From NCBI GenBank assembly GCA_016183985.1, contig JACPDN010000007.1:62001-126000 (forward strand): a stretch of 64,000 nt of DNA. The letters run 5' to 3'. The position numbers were made by a program, and so were the translations under genes. This document shows positions 25,193 to 33,781 of the stretch, in pieces. The notes beneath the pieces were generated by a model. It was not told where the DNA came from. It did no database searches and saw nothing but the letters and a program-made list of their open reading frames with translations. Numbering within the stretch: the first letter of the stretch is position 1; every line of letters begins with the position of its first letter. This DNA comes from Pseudomonadota bacterium. Lineage in GTDB: Bacteria; Pseudomonadota; Alphaproteobacteria; Dongiales; Dongiaceae.

Positions 25193-26095
25193 CTACAGTG
25201 GCTGAGCATGAATTGCACCGGATCGCCGCCACATCGCCAATGGATTGGCGTCGCGCCACTTGGCGGCATAGTCACCCAGAGGTGTGAATGTTACGCCCGG
25301 CTTGCTCTTGTAATATTCGATGAGACGCTCGAGCATCATCATTCGATGTCCTCGGCCGATAACCTGAGGATGCATGGTCAGATTGAACAACCCACCTGGA
25401 ACATTCTTCCATCCGTAGTCAAATTCGTCTCGCCAAATTTCCTCGGTCTTTGAGGGCGCAGAGAGACCTTGGGTATCGGAGCTGAACTCGAAATGGGGAT
25501 AATCATCCAGAAACCATGTCACCGGCAGTTCAACCAAATCAACGTTGGTTCCGAATACGTAGGGAGAGTTGTCGTTGAATTGATCGCCAACGCGCGGGAA
25601 ATAGGGCAGGAAATCGCTACCCATCAAACTTGAGTCATAAAGAAAACCGTAGTCCAGCAGGATCTTGAGCGCATTTTCGCTGAAGTCCCAGGACGGTGAG
25701 CGATATCCCCGCGGTGTCACTCCGGCCACGCGCTTCAGAGCCTTCAATCCGTGCTCATGCACTTCACGCTCGCCAGCCTCGTCGAAATCGGTTGGATTTT
25801 CATGAACCCAGCCGTGATGAGCGATTTCGCGCCCTTCGTCGTGGATCCGCTTAACCAAGCCAGGATAAGCAAGCGCGGTATGGCCGGGAATGCAGAAGCT
25901 GCCCGGTACATTGTGCTTTCTCAGCAATTCGAGGATCCGTGGGACAGCTACGGCGCAGAGCTCGCCACGCGAAATCGCGCTCGGATTCCGCGCTTTTTAG
26001 GAGCCAATCCAGACCGACCTCGCATCAAAGTCAAAACTCAACGCACAAGAGAATGACACTCTATCCCCATAACTATTGATCCAAAACCGCGCCAT
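25193..26095 (-). pseudogene. Polysaccharide deacetylase (NodB-type) gene with a premature stop
   Basis: Translation from the ATG at 26095 gives 32 residues ending ALSFDFDARSVWIGS, then TAA (25997-25999), then in the same frame KARNPSAISRGELCAVAVPR and the whole remaining domain: GSFCIPGHTALAYPGLVKRI, EIAHHGWVHENP, GYRSPSWDFSENA, FNLTMHPQVIGRG. FDFDA before the stop and SRGEL after it are both family motifs, so the stop splits a once complete gene of about 300 residues. A TTG at 25927 could in theory start a shortened protein, but this would lack the N-terminal Asp of the metal site. Members often act as amide hydrolases on small molecules. Confidence 0.85.
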
Positions 26096-26363
26096 CTAAC
26101 CGCGATGATTTTGGACGCCTCACTCAACATCTCGAAGCTGCCAGCCATCGAACAACGGGAATGGGGCAAATGCAACACCATCCCCCAACGACGCTTGCGA
26201 CACCTCAACGCCGCCGCTTAAACTCAACACTGATGAGCCAAGCCCTCTGCTAATTCACGCCCCGTGTCTCAAACACTTTGATGACGGACACTCGGGAGTC
26301 CAATATCCTTCGCTATGAGCCGCATGTCGCTCTTGCGGGCGTATGATCAACAAATGGTGCACC

Positions 26364-27420
26364 ATGAATTGGGCGACACTGCCCGCGTGGACGTACAACA
26401 GTTCAGAATTCCTTGCGCTTGAGAAGGAGGCCATCTTCCTGCGCACCTGGCAGCTCGTTGGATATATCAGCGAGCTGAAGTGAGCCGGCGGGACATTGCG
26501 AAAGGTGGTTCAGGTGTAAATACCACGGCTTCGCCTACGATTTCAGCGGAGCGCTGGTTGCGGTGCCCGGCGAGGCGGAATTCGAGGATCTCGAGAGAGA
26601 CAAGACCGGGCTGATATCGATCGAATTGGACACCTATCTGGGCTTCGTCTTCATCCGTTTCATCGATGATAGCGGACCATCCGTTGCTGAGCAGTTTGCG
26701 CCGTTCCATGACGCCCTGTCGTTGTATCGGATTGCGGAGATGGAACCATTTGGCCAGCGCAGCACAACGGATATCCGTGCGGACTGGAAGGTCGCGGTCG
26801 ATAACAACATAGAAGCATATCACGTGGCCATGGGTCATCCCGGCCTCCAGAGACTCTACAGACCCACCTATAGCTTTGAAGTCAAAGGCCCCGGTGTATC
26901 TTGCGGAGGCGGTCCGCTCCGTGACAAGACATCGACGAATTGAAGTGAGCGACACTATCAAAAGTTGCTGCCAGATATCGCGCACCCGCCGAGCGATCGC
27001 AAGCGATCCTGGCTCTACTACAACATGTTTCCGAGCCTAGCTTTCGACACCTATCCGGACATGATCGATTGCTTTCAGATCCTGCCATCGGCGCCCGGCA
27101 AGAGCATAAGTCGTTCCCGCAGCTTCGCCCTCCCGGACGCGCGGCCGGAGATGCGTGCCGCTCGATATCTCAATATGCGGATCAACCAGCAAGTGTCGTT
27201 CGAAGATGTCAAATTGATCGAAGGCGTTCAGGCCGGTCTGGGATCGAGCAGTTTTCAAGTTGGGCTCCTCTCGCGCAAAGAGGCCCGCGTGCGGCAATTT
27301 CAGAACATGATTCGGCAGCGCATCCCCGTCGCAGCGTGCATCGACCCGCCGGAACCCGGGACCGTTGCCTTGCAGAACCGGCAACGCGCTTCCGCGAATC
27401 AAACGTCCGCCGCCCAATGA
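26364..27420 (+). pseudogene. Rieske ring-hydroxylating oxygenase alpha subunit, degraded
   Basis: Three pieces of one gene are readable. From ATG 26364 comes a normal N-terminus (PAWTYNSSEFLALEKEAIFL and RTWQLVGYISELK) ended by TGA at 26481. After a deletion and frame change the second half of the Rieske site appears at 26515 (CKYHGFAYDFSG); the first Cys-x-His pair is gone. The mononuclear iron motif NNIEAYHVAMGHPG is intact near 26807. A second TGA at 26941-26943 falls in frame between KTSTN and SERHYQKLLPDI, where relatives have Trp, so TGG to TGA is likely. The frame then runs on (SWLYYNMFPSLAFDTYPDM) to 27420. The gene cannot make a working oxygenase. Confidence 0.88.
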
Positions 27421-27573
27421 GCACTTATAGCTGGTCGCCAAATCCGACGCATTGCATGCCTCATCGACGGTACGGTTCCCAGGTCGGCGTCCGGATAGCG
27501 CTGGACACATGCGCGAACGATCAGCGCCAACCTCATCACCAAGAAGGCGAAAGTGGCCAAGAATGATAGGATT

Positions 27574-27624
27574 GGACTGGGACTGGGACTGGGACTGGGA
27601 CTGGGACTGGGACTGGGACTGGGA
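27574..27624. repeat. GGACTG hexanucleotide microsatellite, about 8.5 copies
   Basis: Eight perfect GGACTG units (27574-27621) and a partial GGA follow one another with no interruption. It lies in non-coding DNA about 50 bases from the 3' end of tRNA-Glu. Simple repeats of this purity change length by slippage. The flanking bases from 27421 hold no supportable gene. Confidence 0.95.
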
Positions 27625-27677
27625 GCCAGATAAGCTGGCTTCGGCCCGATGTACAGCTGGACTTTGTACTGTATCGA

Positions 27678-27753
27678 TGGCGTCCCCAACGGGATTCGAA
27701 CCCGTGTCTTCACCGTGAAAGGGTGATGTCCTAGGCCCCTAGACGATGGGGAC
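27678..27753 (-). tRNA. tRNA-Glu (anticodon UUC)
   Basis: The minus strand reads GTCCCCATCGTCTAGGGGCC at the 5' end, an anticodon loop with CTTTCAC (anticodon TTC), a GGGTTCGAATCCC T-arm, acceptor pairing GTCCCC/GGGGAC, discriminator G and an encoded CCA (27678-27680). The 76-base length is normal. Its 3' end faces the decayed region. Confidence 0.97.
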
Positions 27754-27957
27754 GTCTTGGGCTGTGCGGGGGCCTTTTAGCCGCTGAGGCAACGGATTGC
27801 AACGGTGGAATGCGCCCCCTCGGTCCTATTCTCGGATGCCTCTTTAAGAGACCGGCCTCGGCCGTCATAATGCGCCGCCCGGCCGCCCTTGAAAATCCTG
27901 GGGAAAATCCGATCCTGGCCGGAAATCCTATAACTTTCCAATATCTTAGAGGTCATC

Positions 27958-28308
27958 ATGTCACTGAAGCGTCTGGGCGATCCGTCGGTCATCAGCGATG
28001 CCGTCATTCACAACAACATCGTCTATCTGGCCGGCCAGGTGGCGGAAGACCCCGTTTCGCCCTCGGTTTATGAGCAAACCAAGAACATCCTGGCCCAGAT
28101 CGACGCCCTCCTGAAGCAGGCCGGCACCGACAAGACCAAGATCATCAAGACCAATATCTGGCTCTCGGACATCTCGACCTTCCAGGACATGAACAAGGCC
28201 TGGAAGGAATGGGTCGTGAAGGGCGAAGCCCCGGCCCGCGCCACAGTCGAAGCTAAGCTCGCCGACGCGAAGTGGAAGGTCGAGATCATGATGACGGCCG
28301 CGATCTGA
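27958..28308 (+). CDS. RidA family protein (YjgF/YER057c/UK114)
   Basis: A 116-residue RidA-like protein with AGQVAED near residue 26 and the family signature GEAPARATVEAKLA near 86, including the Arg that binds the substrate carboxylate in deaminating members. RidA hydrolyses reactive enamine/imine intermediates made by PLP enzymes; other subfamilies have different roles. It has its own strong terminator. The shift to the next gene is convergent. Confidence 0.92.
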   Translation: MSLKRLGDPSVISDAVIHNNIVYLAGQVAEDPVSPSVYEQTKNILAQIDALLKQAGTDKTKIIKTNIWLSDISTFQDMNKAWKEWVVKGEAPARATVEAKLADAKWKVEIMMTAAI

Positions 28309-28330
28309 CGCCTGCCGTATCACCAGCGAC

Positions 28331-28365
28331 AAAAAGCCCGGCCGGATGCTACCGGCCGGGCTTTT
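28331..28365. terminator. Bidirectional intrinsic terminator
   Basis: AAAAAGCCCGGCCGG (28331-28345), loop ATGCTA, then the perfect complement ending CTTTTT (28351-28365). A-tract and T-tract flank a 10-base GC stem, so it works on both strands. The convergent oxidase gene ends inside it: its last codons and TAG stop (28349) form one arm of the stem. Confidence 0.95.
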
Positions 28366-29644
28366 TATTGCCGCGCTCCCGCCAAGCGTCCTGCGCTTGC
28401 AGGCTCCAATAGGTGAGCTGCACAGCGATACGGCCGAAGGGCCCGCCGTTCCAATCGAGACCGAAAGGTGCAAAGAGCCGGTAGCGATCGGTGGCACCGG
28501 TGATGCCTTCCGCGATCACCTTGCCGCCGATAGCGGTCGTGTTCATGCCGTGCCCGCCAAAGGCCGTGCAATGCCACAGCCCTTCGCCGAGCTTGCCGAT
28601 CTGGGGCATCAGATGCTTGGCGTAGGACATGAGGCCGGACCAGGCGAGTTCGACCTTTACGTCCTTCAGCTGAGGATAGGTGCCGACCATTTCCCGCCGC
28701 AGCAATCCGGCAATATCCTGTGGATCCGCCGTACGTGTCGTGATGCGGCCGCCCCAGAGAATCCGATCGCCATCCACCACGCGGTAATAATCCCCGGCGC
28801 GGCGGTCATCGCCGATCGCGGCCTTCGTGCGGATTGTCTGCTGCAGCAAGCTGCCGAGCCTTTCGGTCAGAAGCACATAGGTGGCAATGGGCAAGAAGGA
28901 ACGTGCAAGGCCCCGCTCGATGCCGTCGGTGTATCCGCCACCGGCCAGCACCACATGCTGTGCCGTCACCTTGGCCGCCGGTGTCACGACGACGTGGCCA
29001 GCACCTTGTGGCGACAGCGTGATCGCTGGTGTTTCTTCATGAATGCTGCCACCCAACCGCACGATCTCCGCCCCGACGGCGCAGGCATAATTGAGCGGAT
29101 GGAAGTGAAATCCATCAGGATCATAGAGTCCCTGATGATAGGAAGAGCTGCTGAGATCCGCCTGCACGGCCGCACGGTCGCGGAATTCGAGATGCTCGCC
29201 GAACCGGGTATTCATCTCATCGCGATAGGCTTTGAGGCCGTCGGCACCGTCATAACGGATGCAGCGCAGGATCCCGGGTGTCACGTCGGCGCCGGCAATG
29301 GCGAGTGCTGCAATATTGCCCCGGACGATGTCGACGCCTTCGATCGACATGCGATAGAGTGTTTCGGCATCCTCGCGGTTGACGCGGCGCTCCATGTTCT
29401 CGAGGCCCGTCGCATAGCCGGCGGTGACGAAGCCGCCATTGCGCCCCGAGGCGCCCCAGGCGATCCGGTTGCGCTCGATGACCGCCACCTTGCGGCCGGC
29501 GCGTGCGCATTCCAGCGCCGTTGTCAGGCCGGCAAGGCCACCGCCGATGATGCAGACATCGACCGCGATATCGCGGGCAAGAGGTGCATGCGCCGCGTCA
29601 TTGGCAAGCGACCGGCGATAATAGGTGTCGATATAACCCGCCAT
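28349..29644 (-). CDS. FAD-dependent amine/amino acid oxidase (DAO family, PuuB-like)
   Basis: A 431-residue DAO-family flavoprotein. The Rossmann FAD motif VDVCIIGGGLAGLTTALECA starts near residue 28, followed by WGASGRNGGFV near 63. The latter is typical of the glycine oxidase/gamma-glutamylputrescine oxidase group. A C-terminal FGGHGMNTTAIGG completes the FAD site. Such enzymes oxidise secondary or primary amines to imines with oxygen. The start at 29644 (MAGYIDTYY) lies just past the end of the ABC-F gene, suggesting joint transcription. An upstream in-frame ATG at 29680 would overlap that gene. Confidence 0.9.
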   Translation of the reverse strand: MAGYIDTYYRRSLANDAAHAPLARDIAVDVCIIGGGLAGLTTALECARAGRKVAVIERNRIAWGASGRNGGFVTAGYATGLENMERRVNREDAETLYRMSIEGVDIVRGNIAALAIAGADVTPGILRCIRYDGADGLKAYRDEMNTRFGEHLEFRDRAAVQADLSSSSYHQGLYDPDGFHFHPLNYACAVGAEIVRLGGSIHEETPAITLSPQGAGHVVVTPAAKVTAQHVVLAGGGYTDGIERGLARSFLPIATYVLLTERLGSLLQQTIRTKAAIGDDRRAGDYYRVVDGDRILWGGRITTRTADPQDIAGLLRREMVGTYPQLKDVKVELAWSGLMSYAKHLMPQIGKLGEGLWHCTAFGGHGMNTTAIGGKVIAEGITGATDRYRLFAPFGLDWNGGPFGRIAVQLTYWSLQAQDAWRERGNKKPGR

Positions 29645-29648
29645 TCCA

Positions 29649-31466
29649 TCACCCCTCGAGATTGGCACGCCGCTCTTCAAGTTCCAGCCACTTCAACTCG
29701 GCCGCTTCGAGCTCATCCCTCTTTGCGGCCAGCAGCGCAGAGGCTTTTTCGAACTTTCCGGGATCGCGAGCATAAAGATTGGGATCGGCCAAAGCAGTTT
29801 CGATCGTCTTGATTTCCGCTTCCAGCGTCGTCATGCGATCGGCCACCTGATCGAGCGCGCGCTGATCTTTCGATGACCAGCGTTCGGCCGTGGGGGCCGC
29901 TGCAGCTGGCTTGAGCGAGGATTTCGGCTTTGCCTCGACGGCGTGACGCTCGGCAACTCTCCGCTGGTCGAGATAGTCGGAATAGCCGCCGGGATATTCC
30001 TCAACGACACCGTCACCCTCGACGGCAATAATCGAGGTGGCCAACCGGTCGAGGAAATCGCGGTCATGGCTGACGACGATCACGGTACCGTCGAAATCGC
30101 CAAGGACATCCTGCAACAGGTCCAGGGTGTCCATATCGAGATCATTGGTCGGTTCATCGAGGATGATGAGATTGGCTGGCTGTGCGAAAAGTTTCGCCAG
30201 CAGCAGGCGGGCGCGCTCGCCGCCGGAAAGGGCGCGTACCGGCATGGTCGCCTGCTTCTCGTCGAAGAGGAAATCGCGCAGGTAAGCCACGACATGGCGC
30301 GAACGCCCTTGCGCGACAATGGAATCGCCGCCGCCAGATGCGAGGGTCTGCCACAGCGTCTTATCGAGATCGAAGCTCTCGCGTTTCTGATCGAGATAGA
30401 GTCGCGTCACATTGGTACCAAGCTTGATATTGCCGGTATCGGGCGCTAGATCGCCGGTCAACATCTTGATCAAAGTCGTCTTACCGGCGCCATTGGGACC
30501 GATGATCCCGATGCGGTCGCCGCGCTGAATGCGTGTCGAGAAATCCTTGGCGATAACGCGTACGCTGCCGTCAGGTCGCGTGAAATTCTTGGTGATCTTC
30601 TCAGCTTCAACGACGAGCTGGCCGCCCTGCACCGCCTCGCCAAGTTCCAGCTTCGCCCGACCGATGGCCCGCAGCTGCTCAGCGCGCTGTTTGCGCAGCG
30701 CCAACAGGCCACGGCGACGGCCTTCATTACGCGAGCGGCGTGCCGTGACGCCACGCGCCATCCAGTATTCTTCCTGTTCGATCTTCTTCTCGAGCCGGCG
30801 GGCCTCGGCCGCTTCCTGCGACATGATGCCGGCCGACCATTCCTCGAAACCGGCGAAACTGCCATCCATTTCGAACATGCGGCCGCGGTCGAGCCACAGC
30901 ACGCGCTTCGACAGCGCATTGAGGAAGGTGCGGTCGTGGCTGATCATCAGAATGCCACCCTGGAACTGGGCCAGTTCCTGCTCCAGCCATTCAATGGTCG
31001 GTAGATCCAGATGGTTGGTCGGCTCGTCGAGAAGCAGGATTTCCGGCTCTGCGACCAGGGCATGGGCGAGGGCCGCACGGCGGCCTTCTCCGCCCGACAA
31101 GGTGGCCGTATCGCGATCCGGCGCCAGGTCGAGATGATCGAGTACACGCAGGACGCGGTAGTCGTCCGTTTCGAGGCCCGGCACGGCCTTAGCGACAAAA
31201 TCCGCCACCGTGCCACCGCCGGAGAGATCCGGATTCTGCATCAGATAGCCGATGCGGGTGCCCGGCTGGACGAAACGCACACCACCGTCAAGCTCGACGA
31301 TACCAGCTAAGGTCTTGAGAATGGTCGATTTTCCAGAACCATTGGCGCCAACCAGGGCAACGCGCTCACCCTTTCCCAAGGTCAGGGTGATACCGGAAAA
31401 AAGCGGCTTTCCGCCGAATGTGACGGCGGCGTCGCGAAGGGCAATGAGCGGTGGGGCGGGCGGCAT
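29649..31466 (-). CDS. ABC-F family ATPase (Uup-like)
   Basis: A 605-residue soluble protein with two nucleotide-binding domains and no membrane segments. Domain 1 has GANGSGKST, LSGGEGRRAAL and LLLDEPTNHLD; domain 2 has GPNGAGKTT, LSGGERARLLLA and LIILDEPTNDLD. An ARM/linker rich in Arg and Lys lies between (around 210-290). The C-terminal 80 residues form a coiled coil (TTLEAEIKTIETALAD through LEAAELKWLELEERRANLEG), as in Uup. ABC-F proteins act on ribosomes or ribosome assembly. Confidence 0.93.
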   Translation of the reverse strand: MPPAPPLIALRDAAVTFGGKPLFSGITLTLGKGERVALVGANGSGKSTILKTLAGIVELDGGVRFVQPGTRIGYLMQNPDLSGGGTVADFVAKAVPGLETDDYRVLRVLDHLDLAPDRDTATLSGGEGRRAALAHALVAEPEILLLDEPTNHLDLPTIEWLEQELAQFQGGILMISHDRTFLNALSKRVLWLDRGRMFEMDGSFAGFEEWSAGIMSQEAAEARRLEKKIEQEEYWMARGVTARRSRNEGRRRGLLALRKQRAEQLRAIGRAKLELGEAVQGGQLVVEAEKITKNFTRPDGSVRVIAKDFSTRIQRGDRIGIIGPNGAGKTTLIKMLTGDLAPDTGNIKLGTNVTRLYLDQKRESFDLDKTLWQTLASGGGDSIVAQGRSRHVVAYLRDFLFDEKQATMPVRALSGGERARLLLAKLFAQPANLIILDEPTNDLDMDTLDLLQDVLGDFDGTVIVVSHDRDFLDRLATSIIAVEGDGVVEEYPGGYSDYLDQRRVAERHAVEAKPKSSLKPAAAAPTAERWSSKDQRALDQVADRMTTLEAEIKTIETALADPNLYARDPGKFEKASALLAAKRDELEAAELKWLELEERRANLEG

Positions 31467-31507
31467 GGCAGGTGGGCGATCTCATCAAAAAAAACCTGCT
31501 GGCTGAC

Positions 31508-32254
31508 CTACTTGATGCCGCGCTCCTTGGCAATCCTGTCATAAGCGGCGTTGAGCGTCGCCACTTTCTCGTTGGCGAGCGCCACGAATTCGGCCGGCAG
31601 ACCTTGCGCGACCAGCTTGTCCGGGTGGTTCTCGCGCATCAACTGGCGCCAAGCGGCCTTGATCTCGTCATCCGTCTGTTCGCGCCGGACGCCCAGCACC
31701 GTATAGGGGTCGGCCTGATCCGGTCCGACATTAACCTCGCGCATGCGGGCGAAATCGGCGTCCGTGAAGCCAAAGATGCGGGCAACCTCGCGGATATAAG
31801 TAATTTCGTTCTCGTGCACTTCACCATCGGCGCGCGAGATGTGAAACAAGCCGTCGATCAACTCCTCAAGCACCGGATGCCGCTCGTTGAACATACTGGC
31901 TAGTTGGCGGGCATAGGCGTCGAACCCGGCGACGTCTCGTTTAGCCTGGTCGAAGACACGGGCCACATTGTTGAGCTCGTCGGGCGGCACTTTGAAGACC
32001 TGCTTGAAGGCAGCTACCTCGGACCGCGTGACCGTGCCGTCGGCCTTCGCCATTTTGGCACCCAAGGCGATGACGGCGATGGTAAAGGCGATCTCGCGCG
32101 TGGCGCGCCGATCGTCATGCGCGGCCGGGAGTGCCCCGTTCTCCAATTGCTTATCGATGGCGTGACCGGCAAGCGCACCCAGCAGGGCGCCCAAAGGCCC
32201 GCCCAATGCAAAAAAACCGGCGGCCCCGCCGATGATCTTTCCCCAAACGCTCAT
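31508..32254 (-). CDS. DjlA-like co-chaperone (TerB + J domain)
   Basis: A 248-residue protein. The N-terminus has a Gly-rich hydrophobic stretch (GKIIGGAAGFFALGGPLGAL) like the DjlA membrane anchor. A TerB-like helical domain follows at about 55-165 and a C-terminal J domain at about 180-245 (DPYTVLGVRREQTDDEIKAA) with the HPD triad in ENHPDKLV. DjlA stimulates DnaK ATPase. The start at 32254 (MSVWGK) is chosen over 32299. Confidence 0.9.
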   Translation of the reverse strand: MSVWGKIIGGAAGFFALGGPLGALLGALAGHAIDKQLENGALPAAHDDRRATREIAFTIAVIALGAKMAKADGTVTRSEVAAFKQVFKVPPDELNNVARVFDQAKRDVAGFDAYARQLASMFNERHPVLEELIDGLFHISRADGEVHENEITYIREVARIFGFTDADFARMREVNVGPDQADPYTVLGVRREQTDDEIKAAWRQLMRENHPDKLVAQGLPAEFVALANEKVATLNAAYDRIAKERGIK

Positions 32255-32324
32255 GGGGCGAAGATACCGACCGGCGGCAGCGAATGCTAGCAGGCTCAAT
32301 CAGCGCTGATGGATGGCAATTTAC

Positions 32325-33593
32325 TTAAGCTTCCTCCCAGGGGAAGCTGTCGAGACGCTCGGCGCCATTTGGCTTGATGACGACCTGTGTCTCCAGCTTG
32401 ACACATTCGCCCCTGCCCTCCTCGCCGATCAGGCTTTCGACGCAGACCGTCATGTTTTCCTGGAAATGCCCCCGATAGGACGCCTTCCAATCGGGATGGA
32501 GCGGGATCGAGGGATATTCGTCGGCAAGCCCCACGCCATGCATCGCCACCGAATATCGGCAGGCGACATACTTGTCGGGGATGCGCCAGGATCGCTCATT
32601 GAACTCATCGAAGCTCAAGCCCGCCTTCAACAGGGCCATATTATGTTCGATCTGGTCGCGGGCGGCGAAATAGAGATCGCGCTGGTGCGGCGACATCTTG
32701 GAATGGCCGACGGTCCAGGAACGGGAGAGATCGGCGCAATAGCCGTAGGGGCCGATCATGTCGGTATCGAAGCCGAGCATTTCGCCCAGTTCCGCAATAT
32801 GATCCGAACATTCCTGAAACCAAGGGTTGGTCCGCCGCCCGACCGTGAGGAGGCGCGTCTCCAACCACTCGCCGCCGGAGCGGATATTTTCGTAATGGAG
32901 CTCGGCCCAGATTTCCTGCTCGGTCTTGCCGGGCAGCGAATAGTCATAAAGCCGCGCCATGCCAGCCTCGCAGACGCGGATGGTCCAGCGCATCAGTTCC
33001 AATTCTTCGGCGCTCTTGATCGACCTTGCGATCTCGGTGAGGGCCTGGCCTTCGACCACCGTGACACCGCGCCTGCGCAAAGCATCGACACCCGGTGGGT
33101 CCAGCTTGTCAATCGCGAGGCGCATATTGCCACCGCTCCGCTCCTTGAGGACCGATACCAACTCGTCGGCCCAGGCGTCAACCCGCTCCTGCAGCCGATC
33201 GGCCGTGTACATATAGAACCAGGCATTGCCGGGGCGAACCTCATTCACCGTTTCGAAGCCGTCAGCCAGATGCTCGGCGCCGCGATAGGCGAATTCGATC
33301 GCATGGCCGTCAGCAAAGACCATCACGTAGTGAAAGGGATTGTGCGTCGCCCAGAGCTGCATGTTGGAGAGGTCGAGGGCATAGCGGATATTGATCGGAT
33401 CGTAGAGCAGGATCGCCGCGCAATCCTTCTTGATAACCTGCGCGACCAGGCGCTGCTTGCGATAGCCGCGCGCCTTGACCAGCGTCGCTTTCGGCAAAGG
33501 AGATTTGAGCGGCCTGTCGGCTCCGTCCGGATTGAGATAGGCCTGCTTTCGAGCGTCCTTGAAGACAGGCGCCGCTGCCATATCCGCCGACAT
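32325..33593 (-). CDS. M24-fold protein of the DddP (DMSP lyase) type
   Basis: A 422-residue creatinase/M24-fold protein. Residues described for DddP are all present with the same spacing: FDTD (two Asp ligands) and a third Asp 12 residues after the first (FDTDMIGPYGYCADLSRSW), Tyr five residues before the ligand His (RYSVAMHG), the catalytic Asp six after it (GVGLADEYPSI), and two Glu ligands 15 apart (CVESLIGEEGRGECVKLET). WATHNPFHYV and ETRLLTVGRRTNPWFQEC are also DddP-like. DddP cleaves dimethylsulfoniopropionate to acrylate and dimethyl sulfide. GGGGAA before the ATG at 33593 supports that start. Other M24 relatives could share much of this. Confidence 0.75.
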   Translation of the reverse strand: MSADMAAAPVFKDARKQAYLNPDGADRPLKSPLPKATLVKARGYRKQRLVAQVIKKDCAAILLYDPINIRYALDLSNMQLWATHNPFHYVMVFADGHAIEFAYRGAEHLADGFETVNEVRPGNAWFYMYTADRLQERVDAWADELVSVLKERSGGNMRLAIDKLDPPGVDALRRRGVTVVEGQALTEIARSIKSAEELELMRWTIRVCEAGMARLYDYSLPGKTEQEIWAELHYENIRSGGEWLETRLLTVGRRTNPWFQECSDHIAELGEMLGFDTDMIGPYGYCADLSRSWTVGHSKMSPHQRDLYFAARDQIEHNMALLKAGLSFDEFNERSWRIPDKYVACRYSVAMHGVGLADEYPSIPLHPDWKASYRGHFQENMTVCVESLIGEEGRGECVKLETQVVIKPNGAERLDSFPWEEA

Positions 33594-33616
33594 GTCTTTC
33601 CCCATGAAGACTGTTT

Positions 33617-33636
33617 CGCTAGAGCAAACTCTAGCG
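33617..33636. promoter_or_regulatory. 8-base perfect inverted repeat upstream of the dddP-like gene
   Basis: CGCTAGAG-CAAA-CTCTAGCG. It lies 24 bases upstream of the dddP-like start, in the divergent intergenic region. It may be an operator or a leader hairpin. Confidence 0.45.
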
Positions 33637-33682
33637 CCGGCGCCACACTCGCAGCGATGCCAAAAGCGCATAGGTCGATATC

Positions 33683-33698
33683 GGTCATGAATATGACC
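33683..33698. promoter_or_regulatory. Inverted repeat GGTCAT-N4-ATGACC between divergent genes
   Basis: A perfect 6-base inverted repeat, followed by a further TTGACC half-site at 33703. It sits midway between the dddP-like gene and the aldolase gene, where a regulator could act on both promoters. No cognate regulator gene is adjacent. Confidence 0.45.
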
Positions 33699-33781
33699 AA
33701 AATTGACCAATCCCCTGTCCTTACGCCATAGTAACGTCTGACAATTGAATTCCGCCCCTTTGCCATTTGACGGAGCAGATG

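Noticed and set aside
26941-26943. TGA as selenocysteine or recoded Trp in the Rieske gene
   Set aside because: The gene also has another stop, a frame change and a deletion removing iron-sulfur ligands, so simple decay explains it.
27452-27718. Open frames with WDWDWD or SPSPSP repeats
   Set aside because: They are the direct translation of the GGACTG microsatellite and run into tRNA-Glu; no ribosome site or family similarity.
27678-27753. Attachment-site duplication of the tRNA-Glu 3' end
   Set aside because: No second copy of the acceptor/T-arm sequence was noticed in the window and no integrase gene is present.
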